This document shows positions 43,733-52,121 of a stretch of DNA of 64,000 bases, one piece after another. The DNA is taken from assembly GCF_000725125.1 (NCBI RefSeq), contig NZ_JFCB01000015.1, positions 102,081 through 166,080 on the forward strand, written 5' to 3'. The notes below the pieces were generated by a model. That model did not search any database. It worked only from the letters and a program-made list of their open reading frames with translations, and was not told where the DNA came from. A program made the position numbers and the translations under genes. The number at the start of each line of letters is the position of its first letter. Position 1 is the first letter of the stretch. Source of the DNA: Streptomyces toyocaensis (GTDB taxonomy: Bacteria; Actinomycetota; Actinomycetes; Streptomycetales; Streptomycetaceae).

Positions 43733-44245
43733 CTAAGGCGCCTCGAGCGCACTTTGCCGACCGTCACTGGTCACCGGACGCAAGCGGTCCAGCTCGGTGC
43801 CGATCGCGTCCCGCAGCACGTCGTGCTGCGGACCGATTCCGAACTGCTCCTCACTCCACCGCTCACGCGGATAGAGCCATACCGGGGCACCCACCACGTC
43901 GGCCGGCTCCCACTGGTACCGCGGCCAGACATGCGCGTGCAGGAACGGGTCCGTGTTCCCCAGGATCTCGAGGTTGACCCGGCGGAAGGCCGGGTCCAGT
44001 CGCCGGCAGGCACGCTCGACCGCTTCACCGAGGTGGTCCATGTCGCACAGGAACGACAGCCGCTTCGTCCTCGGCAGGTCGGACAGCCGCTGCACGCTCG
44101 GTTCGTCCACGAGCAGAACCGAGTAGCCCGGCAGGAACTGCACATCCCCGATCACCGCGAACCCCGACGTCAACCGGCGCATCACGGTGGGGTTCTCGCC
44201 CCTCAGCGCGGCCCCGATCCGGTCCGTCCGCCAGTCACCAGTCAT
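43733..44245 (-). CDS. HIT-like protein, degenerate histidine triad
   Basis: 170 residues. Sequence resembles actinobacterial HIT-superfamily (diadenosine polyphosphate hydrolase-like) proteins: FAVIGDVQFLPGYSVLLVDEP, RRVNLEILGNTDPFLHAHVW and the triad region LHAHVWPRY. The canonical motif is H-x-H-x-H; here the third His is replaced by Trp, so catalysis is doubtful or altered. The ATG at 44245 gives a normal N-terminus (MTGDWRTDRIG); an ATG at 44260 would add five residues. It stands alone within a run of accessory genes. Confidence 0.75.
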   Translation of the reverse strand: MTGDWRTDRIGAALRGENPTVMRRLTSGFAVIGDVQFLPGYSVLLVDEPSVQRLSDLPRTKRLSFLCDMDHLGEAVERACRRLDPAFRRVNLEILGNTDPFLHAHVWPRYQWEPADVVGAPVWLYPRERWSEEQFGIGPQHDVLRDAIGTELDRLRPVTSDGRQSALEAP

Positions 44246-44302
44246 GGCCGAAACGTACATCCTGGTGGTTGAGGACCGCCGTGATGGCCGCTCGCACGGC
44301 CG

Positions 44303-44845
44303 TCACCACGTCCGGTGCAGGGTTGCCTTGCCGCCGGTCACCAGGCTGGCCGGCGGGACGTCATCGGCCACGACCGCACCGGCGGCGACCACGGCGTCAC
44401 GGCCGATGCTGACGCTGGGCAGGATCGTGGCACCGGCACCGATCCACACGTTCTCCGCCACGTCGATGGGTGCGCCGGTGAGGTACAGCCGCCGCTCCTC
44501 GGGATCAACGGGGTGGCCGCTGGTGATGAACGTGACCTTCGGTCCGATCATCACGCGCTCGCCGAGCCGGATACCGGCATAGTCCAGGAACGTGCAGTTC
44601 TGGTTGATGAAGACGCGCTCGGCGAGATCGAGGTTCAGGCCGTGGTCCGTGTAGAAGGGCGGATAGATCGTGACTCTCGGCGGCAGCGGCTTGCCAAGGA
44701 TCCGCTCGAACAGTTCCGCCTTGCCCGCTTCGTCTTCGAACGGCAGGACGTTCAGGCGGGAGGTGAGCTCGATGACCCGCAGGACCCTGTCGGCCATGGC
44801 CTGGAACTCGGCGCTGTGGATGCGCATGAGACGGTCACTGGACAT
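44303..44845 (-). CDS. Hexapeptide-repeat O-acetyltransferase (maltose/galactoside type)
   Basis: 180 residues. The N-terminal helical Mac domain (FQAMADRVLRVIELTSRLN) is followed by left-handed beta-helix hexapeptide repeats (VMIGPKVTFITSGHPVDPEE; VWIGAGATILPSVSIGRDAV then VAAGAVVADDVP). The catalytic His lies in TSGHPVD. It transfers acetyl from acetyl-CoA to a sugar hydroxyl. ATG 44845 follows AAAGGA. It lies 33 bp after the lipoprotein gene on the same strand, so it probably belongs to that transcription unit. Confidence 0.9.
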   Translation of the reverse strand: MSSDRLMRIHSAEFQAMADRVLRVIELTSRLNVLPFEDEAGKAELFERILGKPLPPRVTIYPPFYTDHGLNLDLAERVFINQNCTFLDYAGIRLGERVMIGPKVTFITSGHPVDPEERRLYLTGAPIDVAENVWIGAGATILPSVSIGRDAVVAAGAVVADDVPPASLVTGGKATLHRTW

Positions 44846-44878
44846 GCCGCGATCCTTTCCGTGCAGCGGATCGATCAT

Positions 44879-45397
44879 CTAGCAGCCCGCCTCCGCACCG
44901 CTGTTCACGACCGTGTCGGCCTCCACCGAGTATCCGGCACCGGTGGTGAGGTCGGGGCGGTTTCCGTGACCGTCCTCCGCGAGGCTCTCGGCGGTGAGGA
45001 AGACGATCCGCAGGACCGTCCCCTCCTTGACGAAGCACAGGTCACCGGACGCGGCTTCTGGCTCCGGCCGCCATCCGTCCCGTGCCGCTGCCGTCCGGTA
45101 GTGCGCGGTCACTTCGGCCGGAGTTCCGGGGAACGCGTAGGTCCGGGAGGCGTACACCGAGACGTCGCCGCTGTCCGCCCAGCAGCCGGCGCCCACCTCC
45201 TCGAAGCCGCGGGGGACCGTCGCCCCGGCGGGCCGGGAGCCGAGGATGCCGAGCCCAGCCATCTCCTTGACCCGGTCGTCGGTCCCTTCACAGTCCCTGG
45301 CGAGTTCCTGCAGCGCGCAGCCGGTCAACGTCCCGGCCGCGACCACGGCGGACAGGAGCAGGGACATCGGGCGTGCGGTACCCGCCGCCGGCCTCAT
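44879..45397 (-). CDS. Predicted lipoprotein of unknown function
   Basis: 172 residues. Lipobox LTGC follows a hydrophobic signal (SLLLSAVVAAGT), so the mature protein should be acylated at that Cys and anchored outside the membrane. The mature part contains VYASRTYAFPGTPAEVTAHY and further Cys residues (DCEG, GCWADS, DLCFV, final C). ATG 45397 overlaps the stop of the DUF397 gene, so translation is coupled to the regulator cluster. Family not recognised. Confidence 0.8.
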   Translation of the reverse strand: MRPAAGTARPMSLLLSAVVAAGTLTGCALQELARDCEGTDDRVKEMAGLGILGSRPAGATVPRGFEEVGAGCWADSGDVSVYASRTYAFPGTPAEVTAHYRTAAARDGWRPEPEAASGDLCFVKEGTVLRIVFLTAESLAEDGHGNRPDLTTGAGYSVEADTVVNSGAEAGC

Positions 45398-45612
45398 CCG
45401 AGGGACGTCGTGCCGGTTCCCACCGGGCCAGGCCCCTTCAATTCCGCGAGGAAATGGGCGAACGCGGCGGTGGGGAAGGTGAGGGTGGACCATGCGGGGG
45501 CCTTGGAGTCGCGGACGGCTGTGATGGTGGGGGAGGGAGCGATCTCGACGCAGTTGTTGCCGTCGCCTCCGCCGGAGTAGGACGACCTGCGCCAATTGTC
45601 AGGGGTGGACAC
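45394..45612 (-). CDS. DUF397 protein (partner of Scr1-type regulator)
   Basis: 72 residues. The DUF397 pattern is clear: WRRSSYSGGGDGNNCVEIA, AVRDSKAP and a C-terminal FAHFLAELK. DUF397 proteins are nearly always encoded next to a Scr1/XRE regulator in Streptomyces and resemble BldB; they may modulate the regulator. GTG 45612 lies 6 bp after the regulator stop. The arrangement here (regulator, DUF397, lipoprotein) is a single coupled unit. Confidence 0.93.
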   Translation of the reverse strand: MSTPDNWRRSSYSGGGDGNNCVEIAPSPTITAVRDSKAPAWSTLTFPTAAFAHFLAELKGPGPVGTGTTSLG

Positions 45613-45618
45613 GGAGCC

Positions 45619-46470
45619 TCACAGTTCCTTGGCCAGTCTGTGGATGAAGTCGCGCGACCGGCTGGCGTCGAGCGACACGTCCACTACTCTACGGAAAACC
45701 GTTCGAAAGACGCCGAGTTGGGCCTCGGAGTCGATGAATCCGGTGCCGTGCGGGGCATCGCGTACAGCCGTGTCCAGCTTGGGCACCGCTCCGCCGGCGA
45801 GCATCATGGAGCTCCAGGCACCACCGAAGCCGTCCAGGTCGAAGGGGATGACCCGCACGGTGACGCGATCGGCTTCGGAGAGTTCCAGGAGCCGGGTGAG
45901 CTGGGACCTCGCAGTGATTCGGTCCCCGACTCTGATCCGCAGTGCCGCTTCATGGATGACCGCGTCATAGGGCACGGGGTTTGGGGCGTCGAGGATCACC
46001 TTGCGTTGCATCCGGTGACGAACTCGCAGTTCCAGCTCTTCGCGGGGAAGCTCGGGCACCCTTGAGGAAAAGGCGGCACGGGCGTAGTCCTCCGTCTGAA
46101 GCAGGCCTGGGATGAACAGAAACTCCACGTCACGTCGGTACGTGGAGTGGTGCTCCAACTCGGCCAGATCCAGGAATGAGGTCGGCAGGAGACCTCGGTA
46201 CTCCTCCCACCAGCCACGACTCCGATCGGTCGCCATAACGACGAGCGCCTCGACGAACGTCTCGTCCGTGCAGGAGTAGTGCGCCGCCAGACGACGGAGG
46301 CGCTGTTCGCTCACGCCCGCGAGTCCGGACTCGATGTGACTGATCTGAACGCGCCCCACTCCGAGTAATGCCGCCGCCTCGACGGCGGATAGCCCTGCCG
46401 CATCACGCAGCCTGCGCAGTTCGACTGCCAGGCGCATCTGCCGAGCAGTGCATTCGCGCCTCAGGACCAT
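45619..46470 (-). CDS. Scr1-type XRE-family regulator
   Basis: 283 residues. N-terminal helix-turn-helix: VELRRLRDAAGLSAVEAAAL then LGVGRVQISHIESGLAGVS. The rest is the Scr1/DUF5753 domain: FLFIPGLLQTEDYARAAF, RHRMQRKVILDAP, VTVRVIPFDLDGFGG and MMLAGGAVPKLD. Such regulators are numerous in Streptomyces and work with a DUF397 partner, often in development. ATG 46470 has a GGA upstream. A divergent anti-sigma-like ATPase gene lies across a 222-bp gap, the usual arrangement for these systems. Confidence 0.93.
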   Translation of the reverse strand: MVLRRECTARQMRLAVELRRLRDAAGLSAVEAAALLGVGRVQISHIESGLAGVSEQRLRRLAAHYSCTDETFVEALVVMATDRSRGWWEEYRGLLPTSFLDLAELEHHSTYRRDVEFLFIPGLLQTEDYARAAFSSRVPELPREELELRVRHRMQRKVILDAPNPVPYDAVIHEAALRIRVGDRITARSQLTRLLELSEADRVTVRVIPFDLDGFGGAWSSMMLAGGAVPKLDTAVRDAPHGTGFIDSEAQLGVFRTVFRRVVDVSLDASRSRDFIHRLAKEL

Positions 46471-46692
46471 GGACGACTCCCTCGATTCAACGGCCCAGCC
46501 AGTGAGACTCGTTCGGGTCCAGATTAGGCGATCAGCTTGCTGCGTATGACATGTTAGTCCTACCGTCAGTGACGCGACGCACACCGTGCGGCGCCGATCC
46601 ATCGGAAGCGCACCGCTCCGCCCTGCCCTGACGGCTGCGGCATCGACACCGGGGTTCGACTCCAACTTCTCCTCACACCGACGGAGTTCCGC

Positions 46693-47103
46693 ATGCCCGA
46701 GAACGAGCCCTGGGAGTACTCCCTCCACATCCCCAACGACCTCCGCGCCGTCACCGTCAGTCGCCGGACCCTGCGTCTGATCCTCACGATGCACGGGCTG
46801 ATCCGTCTCGTCGACGTCGCCGAACTGCTCGCGACCGAGCTCGTCTCCAACGCCGTACGGCACACCAAGGGCCCCGCCGCCCTGCGCGTGCGCTGGTCGC
46901 CGCCGGGCACGCTGTGTATCGGGGCGTGGGACGCGGAACCCGAACCGCCGCAGCCGCCCCAGCCGTTCGAGGCGGGCGTCGAGTCGGAGGACGGGCGGGG
47001 CCTGGCCATGGTGCGGGCGTGCGCCGACGTGTGGGGCTGGCAGCCGCTGGCCAGGGACGGCAGCCGGGGCAAGTACGTGTGGTGCGAACTGTCGGCGGCA
47101 TGA
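46693..47103 (+). CDS. RsbW-like ATP-binding (anti-sigma type) protein
   Basis: 136 residues with a single GHKL ATPase domain. N box VAELLATELVSNAVRHTKGP, G1 box ESEDGRGLAMVRACADVWG, and closing GKYVWCEL. It belongs to the anti-sigma/HATPase_c_2 group common in Streptomyces and often found divergent from Scr1-type regulators, as here. Its target (a sigma factor or antagonist) cannot be inferred. ATG 46693 follows GGAG. Confidence 0.88.
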   Translation: MPENEPWEYSLHIPNDLRAVTVSRRTLRLILTMHGLIRLVDVAELLATELVSNAVRHTKGPAALRVRWSPPGTLCIGAWDAEPEPPQPPQPFEAGVESEDGRGLAMVRACADVWGWQPLARDGSRGKYVWCELSAA

Positions 47104-47160
47104 CGGGCTCGCGGACAAATGAGTTGTCCGTAAGCGGCTTCCCACGGATGCTCGGCACTC

Positions 47161-48519
47161 ATGAGCGGGGATGAAGTCGGCCGGCGGCTCGTGACGGCCG
47201 TCCAGGCCGGGGACAGGGAAGCGGTGCGGTCGTCACTGGACGCGGGCGCCGACCCGGACGCGCCGGGCGACGACGGGCTGCCGGTGCTGTGCACGGCCGT
47301 CGCGGCGTTCGACTCCGCCGTCGCCGATGTGCTGGTCGAGGGCGGGGCCGACCCGGACCGGGTGCTGCCCGACGGGACCACACCGTTGTGGCGGGCGGTC
47401 GACGGCGGCTCCCCGGCTGTCGTCACCGCCGTACTCGGCGACGAGCCCCGGCTGCGGCTGCCCGAGGAGACCCGCGAGCGACTGCTCGCCCTGGCCCGCG
47501 CCTGGTACGAGACGGGCGCGGCCGAGGAGTTGCGGCGCCGGACCGACGCCCCCGGACCGGCCGAAACGGTCCGCGTGCCGGACGACGCGGACGCGTACCA
47601 CCAAATCCACCAGGTCTCGCTCGGCGGTCTCGTCGTACGGGACGGGCACGGCGCGATCCTGACCGCCCTGGAGTGGGCCTTCCGCGTCCTGACCCCGGTC
47701 GGCGAACTGGTCGCCCGGGCGGCCGGCCAGCCGGACGAGGAGCACGCCGTGTGGTGGGAGGTGATCCGGGTTCTCCTCCAGCGCCGCAGCTTCGAGACCT
47801 GGTCGGCGGTGGTGGCCCACCGCCACCACCCCGATCCGGCGTACCGTCGTTTCGTGGTGGAGTACCTGCGGTGCCGGGGAGTCCTCGTGTACGACTCCCC
47901 TTACGCGGAGCAGGAGGGCGACTTCCTGGGCGCCTGGGCGGCGGAGGAGACCGACGCCGAGATGCTCGCGAAGGTGCTGGAAGCCTTCGCCGAGTACGAG
48001 CATTCCGGCCTGGAGGTGGCCGGGCTGCGCCACGCGGGTCACCCCGACGCACGGGTCCGCCGACAGGTGCCCGAGCTCTTCCGCCCCTCCTGGGGCGCTT
48101 CTCTGACGCCCCCGGCCAGGGCCGCGCTGCTCACCCTCACTCGCGACCCGGACGCCAGGGTGCGGCTTCTCGCCTGCAGGGTGGCCGTCGCCGACGACGC
48201 CCTGCTCACCCCCGCCGTGCAGGCGCTCCTCGCACTGGCCGAGGGCCCGGACACCGGACTACGAGGCGGAGCGGCGGCACTCCTGGCCTCCTGCCCGGAC
48301 CACTCGCCCGCGGTCGCCGACGCCCTGTTCGCGCTGCTGGACGAGGACGGCCACCTCACCCGCCTGGAGGCCGCCTACGGCCTCGCACTGCGCGACGACC
48401 CGCGCACCGTCGAGGCCATCGGGCGGATCGGGCACCTCGACGACACCTTCGCGGACGACCACCGGTGGTGCACGCTGTGGCGCTGGCAGTACGACAAGGA
48501 ACACCCGGCCGCCGGGTGA
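47161..48519 (+). CDS. Ankyrin- and HEAT-repeat protein
   Basis: 452 residues. Residues 1-100 are ankyrin repeats (GDREAVRSSLDAGADPDAPG, VLVEGGADPDRVLPDGTTPL). The rest is an alpha-helical HEAT-like array (ARAALLTLTRDPDARVRLLA, LLALAEGPDTGLRGGAAALL, HLTRLEAAYGLALRDDP). It has no signal peptide or membrane segment, so it is probably a cytoplasmic protein-binding scaffold. ATG 47161 has no strong ribosome site, and it lies 57 bp after the ATPase gene. Function unknown. Confidence 0.85.
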   Translation: MSGDEVGRRLVTAVQAGDREAVRSSLDAGADPDAPGDDGLPVLCTAVAAFDSAVADVLVEGGADPDRVLPDGTTPLWRAVDGGSPAVVTAVLGDEPRLRLPEETRERLLALARAWYETGAAEELRRRTDAPGPAETVRVPDDADAYHQIHQVSLGGLVVRDGHGAILTALEWAFRVLTPVGELVARAAGQPDEEHAVWWEVIRVLLQRRSFETWSAVVAHRHHPDPAYRRFVVEYLRCRGVLVYDSPYAEQEGDFLGAWAAEETDAEMLAKVLEAFAEYEHSGLEVAGLRHAGHPDARVRRQVPELFRPSWGASLTPPARAALLTLTRDPDARVRLLACRVAVADDALLTPAVQALLALAEGPDTGLRGGAAALLASCPDHSPAVADALFALLDEDGHLTRLEAAYGLALRDDPRTVEAIGRIGHLDDTFADDHRWCTLWRWQYDKEHPAAG

Positions 48520-48641
48520 CGGTCCCCGGACGAGCGGGGAACAGCGGTGAACGGTGCCAAGTCCGACGAGGGCGAAGTCGATCCGTTCATCCAGGTCAGC
48601 GACCTGGACCTTGCTGGTTGACGAGAGCTTTGGCGCGCGCC

Positions 48642-48980
48642 TCAGGCGACGGTGTACTCCGCGTCCCCGAAGTCTGCGACTACTCGCAAGCGACCGCCGA
48701 GCGCTTCCACGTAGGCCCGGAGAGTCGCGACCTCCGCACGATCCAGCTCACCGTGCTCAATGGCGGAGACCCTAGGTGCCGAGACCCCCATTGACGCGGC
48801 GACTTGGCGCTGCGTCAACGCCTGTTCACGCCTGACCTCCGCGAGCTTGTGAGCACGCACTTCGGCGGTCAATCGGTCCATGGCCGCTTGCTTCTCCTGC
48901 GGCGACCGCACCGGCAGCCCCGAGGCCGCACGTCGCTCGCGCGCCCTGCGCTTGGTCTCCTCCCAGCTCACGGTGCTCAT
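48642..48980 (-). CDS. HigA-like XRE antitoxin
   Basis: 112 residues. The helix-turn-helix is REQALTQRQVAASMGVSAPR then VSAIEHGELDRAEVATLRAYV. The tail EALGGRLRVVADFGDAEYTVA is typical of antitoxins that follow their toxin gene. Its start overlaps the toxin stop by 4 bp. It should neutralise the toxin and repress the pair's promoter. Confidence 0.88.
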   Translation of the reverse strand: MSTVSWEETKRRARERRAASGLPVRSPQEKQAAMDRLTAEVRAHKLAEVRREQALTQRQVAASMGVSAPRVSAIEHGELDRAEVATLRAYVEALGGRLRVVADFGDAEYTVA

Positions 48981-49360
48981 TCGTACTCCCTGGTTTCAAG
49001 ATCAGCCAGATGTGCCTGGTACCGCTTCTCAGCGAGCGGAATATTGATGTCGTACCAGCGCTGCCAGTTTCCGGCCTTGTCACCGGCCACCAGCAGGACT
49101 GCCCGGCGCACCGGATCAAAGGCGAAGAGGATGCGGATCTCACTGCTCCCGGATGATCCCGGCCTCAACTCTTTCAGGTGATGGTTCTCAGCACCCTTGA
49201 TCCGATCCACCAACGGACGGCCGAGCGTCGGGCCCGTTGCCGCCAACATGTCGATGGCGTCCTCTACCTGTTCAGAGCTGTCCCAGTCCTCTTCGGCCAA
49301 AGCCTCGAACCATGCCGCGACCTCCCCGACGAGAACCACTTCCCATTGAGCCACGGCCAC
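48977..49360 (-). CDS. HigB/RelE-type toxin (phage Gp49-like)
   Basis: 127 residues. Features of the Gp49/HigB fold: EEVEDAIDMLAATGPTLGRP, HHLKELRPGSSGSSEIRILF (conserved basic and Arg residues), VAGDKAGNWQRWYDINIPLA, then a helical tail EKRYQAHLADLE. HigB toxins cut mRNA at the ribosome. GTG 49360. Toxin-first order followed by an overlapping HTH antitoxin identifies a type II system. Confidence 0.88.
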   Translation of the reverse strand: MAVAQWEVVLVGEVAAWFEALAEEDWDSSEQVEDAIDMLAATGPTLGRPLVDRIKGAENHHLKELRPGSSGSSEIRILFAFDPVRRAVLLVAGDKAGNWQRWYDINIPLAEKRYQAHLADLETREYE

Positions 49361-49493
49361 GATGTTAATGCAAGGGTTAACCGCGCCGTGGTGGTCGACC
49401 AGGCCGGGGCCGACGCTCGGGGTGCACGCCGGGCAGCCCGCCGGACGGTCACGATTGGGTTTCGGCCACCCGGCAGCCCCTTGTCAGCCACCC

Positions 49494-49530
49494 GTGTAAT
49501 CGATTCCAATCCTCCGTGTAATCGATTCCA
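49494..49530. promoter_or_regulatory. Twin LacI-family operators of the rbs operon
   Basis: GTGTAATCGATTCCA occurs exactly twice, at 49494-49508 and 49516-49530, 22 bp apart (two helical turns), with the palindromic core AATCGATT. The second copy ends 18 bp before the regulator start, so the LacI protein should repress its own operon. Confidence 0.9.
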
Positions 49531-49548
49531 CGAGGAGGTGGAACGGCG

Positions 49549-50583
49549 ATGGCGAGCATCAAGGACGTCGCCGCCGAGGCGGGGCTGTCCGTCGCCACGG
49601 TGTCGCGCGTGCTGAACGGGCATCCGTCGGTCAGCCAGGACGCCCGCCGGCGGGTGACGGCCGCCGTCGAGCGGCTGGGCTACCGGCCGAACGCCGTCGC
49701 GCGCTCCCTGCGCACCGACCAGACCCGCACGCTCGGACTGGTCATCAGCGACGTGATGAACCCGTACTTCACCGAGCTGGCCCGCTCCGTCGAGGAGGAG
49801 GCCCGCGCGCTCGGCTACAGCGTGATCATCGGCAACGCCGACGAGCGGCCCGATCTCCAGGACCACCACGTCACCACCCTGCTGGACCGGCGGATCGACG
49901 GGCTGCTCGTCTCCCCCACCGACGGCGGGTCGCCCGGGATGCTGGGCGCCGCACAGGCCGGGACGCCCATGGTGTTCGTCGACCGCTGGATCCCCGGCGT
50001 CGACGTGCCGGTCGTCAGGTCGGACGGGCGGGCCGCCGTACGGGACCTGGTGGCGCATCTGCACGGGATCGGGCACCGGCGGCTCGCGATCATCGCCGGG
50101 CCCGCCGCCACCACCACCGGCCGCGAGCGCGTGGACGCCTTCCGGGAGGCGCTCGGCGCGTACGGGCTCGCCCTCCCCGACGCCTACGTCGGCCAGGGCG
50201 ACTTCCAGGCCGCCAGCGGGCGCCGGGTCACCGAGGGCTTCCTCGACCTGGCCGAGCCGCCCGAGGCCGTGTTCGCCGCCGACAACCTGATGGCACTCGG
50301 CGCCCTGGACGCCGTCCGCGCGCGCGGGCTGCGCGTCCCCGACGACATCGCGCTGGCCGCGTTCGACGACATCCCCTGGTTCGTGCACACCGATCCGCCG
50401 GTCACCGCCATCGCCCAGCCGACCCGCGAGCTGGGACGCGCCGCCGTGCGCGCGCTGGTCGACCGGATCGAGGGGCGGACAGGTGCGTCCGTCACCCTCC
50501 CGGCACGGCTGGTCGTCCGCCGTTCCTGCGGTGAGCCGGCCTCCCCAGAACCCCCGTCCCCCGTACGAAGGAGTACGCCGTGA
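49549..50583 (+). CDS. rbsR: LacI-family ribose operon regulator
   Basis: 344 residues. N-terminal LacI helix-turn-helix ASIKDVAAEAGLSVATVSRV with hinge RPNAVARSLRTDQT. The C-terminal periplasmic-binding-like domain has TLGLVISDVMNPYFTELARS, HRRLAIIAGPA, FAADNLMALGALDAVR and FDDIPWF. It should respond to ribose or a phosphorylated form. It heads the operon and overlaps rbsA by 4 bp. Ribosome site GAGGAGG. The symbol rests on the downstream rbs genes. Confidence 0.92.
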   Translation: MASIKDVAAEAGLSVATVSRVLNGHPSVSQDARRRVTAAVERLGYRPNAVARSLRTDQTRTLGLVISDVMNPYFTELARSVEEEARALGYSVIIGNADERPDLQDHHVTTLLDRRIDGLLVSPTDGGSPGMLGAAQAGTPMVFVDRWIPGVDVPVVRSDGRAAVRDLVAHLHGIGHRRLAIIAGPAATTTGRERVDAFREALGAYGLALPDAYVGQGDFQAASGRRVTEGFLDLAEPPEAVFAADNLMALGALDAVRARGLRVPDDIALAAFDDIPWFVHTDPPVTAIAQPTRELGRAAVRALVDRIEGRTGASVTLPARLVVRRSCGEPASPEPPSPVRRSTP

Positions 50584-52121
50584 GCAGCCGCAGTCCGGAC
50601 GAGTTGCTGCGCATCGAGGGCATCCGCAAGACGTTCCCCGGCGTGGTCGCGCTCGACGGCGTCGACTTCGACCTGCGCCGGGGTGAGGTGCACGTGCTCC
50701 TCGGTGAGAACGGCGCGGGCAAGAGCACGCTGATCAAGATGCTCTCCGGCGCCTACACGCCCGACGCCGGCCGGATCGTGGTCGGTGGCGAGGAGGTGCG
50801 CATCCAGGGTGCGCAGGACTCCGAGCGGCTCGGGATCGCCACCATCTACCAGGAGTTCAACCTCGTTCCCGATCTGACGGTCGCCGAGAACATCTTCCTC
50901 GGGCGCCAGCCGCGCCGGCTGGGGATGATCGACCGGAAGAAGATGGAGGCGGACGCCGCGGTGCTGCTGGAGCGCGTCGGCGTGAGCGTCTCCCCCCGTG
51001 CCCGTGTGCGCGAACTCGGCATCGCACGGCTGCAGATGGTCGAGATCGCCAAGGCGCTGAGCCTCGACGCGCGGGTGCTCGTCATGGACGAGCCGACCGC
51101 CGTGCTGACCTCCGAGGAGGTCGAGAAGCTGTTCGCCATCGTGCGGCGGCTGCGTGAGGACGGGGTCGGGATCGTCTTCATCACCCATCACCTGGAGGAG
51201 ATCGCCGCCCTCGGCGACCGGGTCACCGTCATCCGGGACGGCCGGAGCGTCGGGCAGGTGCCCGCCGCCACGCCCGAGGACGAACTCGTCCGGCTCATGG
51301 TCGGGCGGTCCATCGAGCAGCAGTACCCCCGCGAGCGGGGCGACGCCGGTGACGCGCTCCTCAAGGTCGACGGCCTGACCCGCGACGGCGTCTTCCACGA
51401 CGTGAGCTTCGAGGTGCGGGCCGGTGAGGTCGTCGGCATCGCGGGGCTCGTCGGTGCCGGACGGACCGAGGTCGTCCGGGCGGTGTTCGGCGCCGATCCG
51501 TACGACGCGGGGACCGTGCACGTCGCGGGGACTCCGCTGAGGCGCCACGACGTGAACGCCGCCATGGCGGCCGGGATCGGCCTGGTGCCGGAGGACCGCA
51601 AGGGGCAGGGGCTCGTGCTCGACGCCTCCGTGGCGGAGAACCTCGGCCTGGTCACCCTGCGGTCCGCCTCCCGCGCGGGGCTCGTCGACCTCAAGGGGCA
51701 GCACGAGGCAGCCGAGCGGATCTCCGGGCAGCTCGGCGTGCGGATGGCCGGTCTCGGGCAGCACGTGCGGACGCTGTCCGGCGGCAACCAGCAGAAGGTC
51801 GTCATCGGCAAGTGGCTGCTGGCGAACACGAAGGTGCTGATCCTCGACGAGCCGACGCGCGGCATCGACGTCGGCGCGAAGGTCGAGATCTACCAGCTGA
51901 TCAACGAACTGACGGCCGCCGGGGCCGCCGTGCTCATGATCTCCAGCGATCTGCCGGAGGTGCTGGGCATGAGCGACCGGGTCGTGGTCATGGCGCAGGG
52001 GCGCGTCGCGGGCGAACTCCCCGCCGAACGGGCCACCCAGGACGCCGTGATGGCACTCGCCGTCAGCACCCCCCACAGCAACAGCAGCAGCGACGGAACG
52101 GAGGCCGACCGTGGCCACTGA
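50580..52121 (+). CDS. rbsA: Ribose ABC transporter ATP-binding protein
   Basis: 513 residues, two ABC domains as in RbsA/MglA. First domain: Walker A GENGAGKSTLIKMLSG, signature-like LGIARLQMVEIAKAL, Walker B VLVMDEPTAVL. Second domain: degenerate P-loop GLVGAGRTEVVRAVFG, signature LSGGNQQKVVIGKWL, Walker B ILDEPTRGIDVG. It powers sugar import. GTG 50580 overlaps rbsR, and its end overlaps the permease-binding-protein gene by 11 bp. Confidence 0.95.
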   Translation: MSSRSPDELLRIEGIRKTFPGVVALDGVDFDLRRGEVHVLLGENGAGKSTLIKMLSGAYTPDAGRIVVGGEEVRIQGAQDSERLGIATIYQEFNLVPDLTVAENIFLGRQPRRLGMIDRKKMEADAAVLLERVGVSVSPRARVRELGIARLQMVEIAKALSLDARVLVMDEPTAVLTSEEVEKLFAIVRRLREDGVGIVFITHHLEEIAALGDRVTVIRDGRSVGQVPAATPEDELVRLMVGRSIEQQYPRERGDAGDALLKVDGLTRDGVFHDVSFEVRAGEVVGIAGLVGAGRTEVVRAVFGADPYDAGTVHVAGTPLRRHDVNAAMAAGIGLVPEDRKGQGLVLDASVAENLGLVTLRSASRAGLVDLKGQHEAAERISGQLGVRMAGLGQHVRTLSGGNQQKVVIGKWLLANTKVLILDEPTRGIDVGAKVEIYQLINELTAAGAAVLMISSDLPEVLGMSDRVVVMAQGRVAGELPAERATQDAVMALAVSTPHSNSSSDGTEADRGH

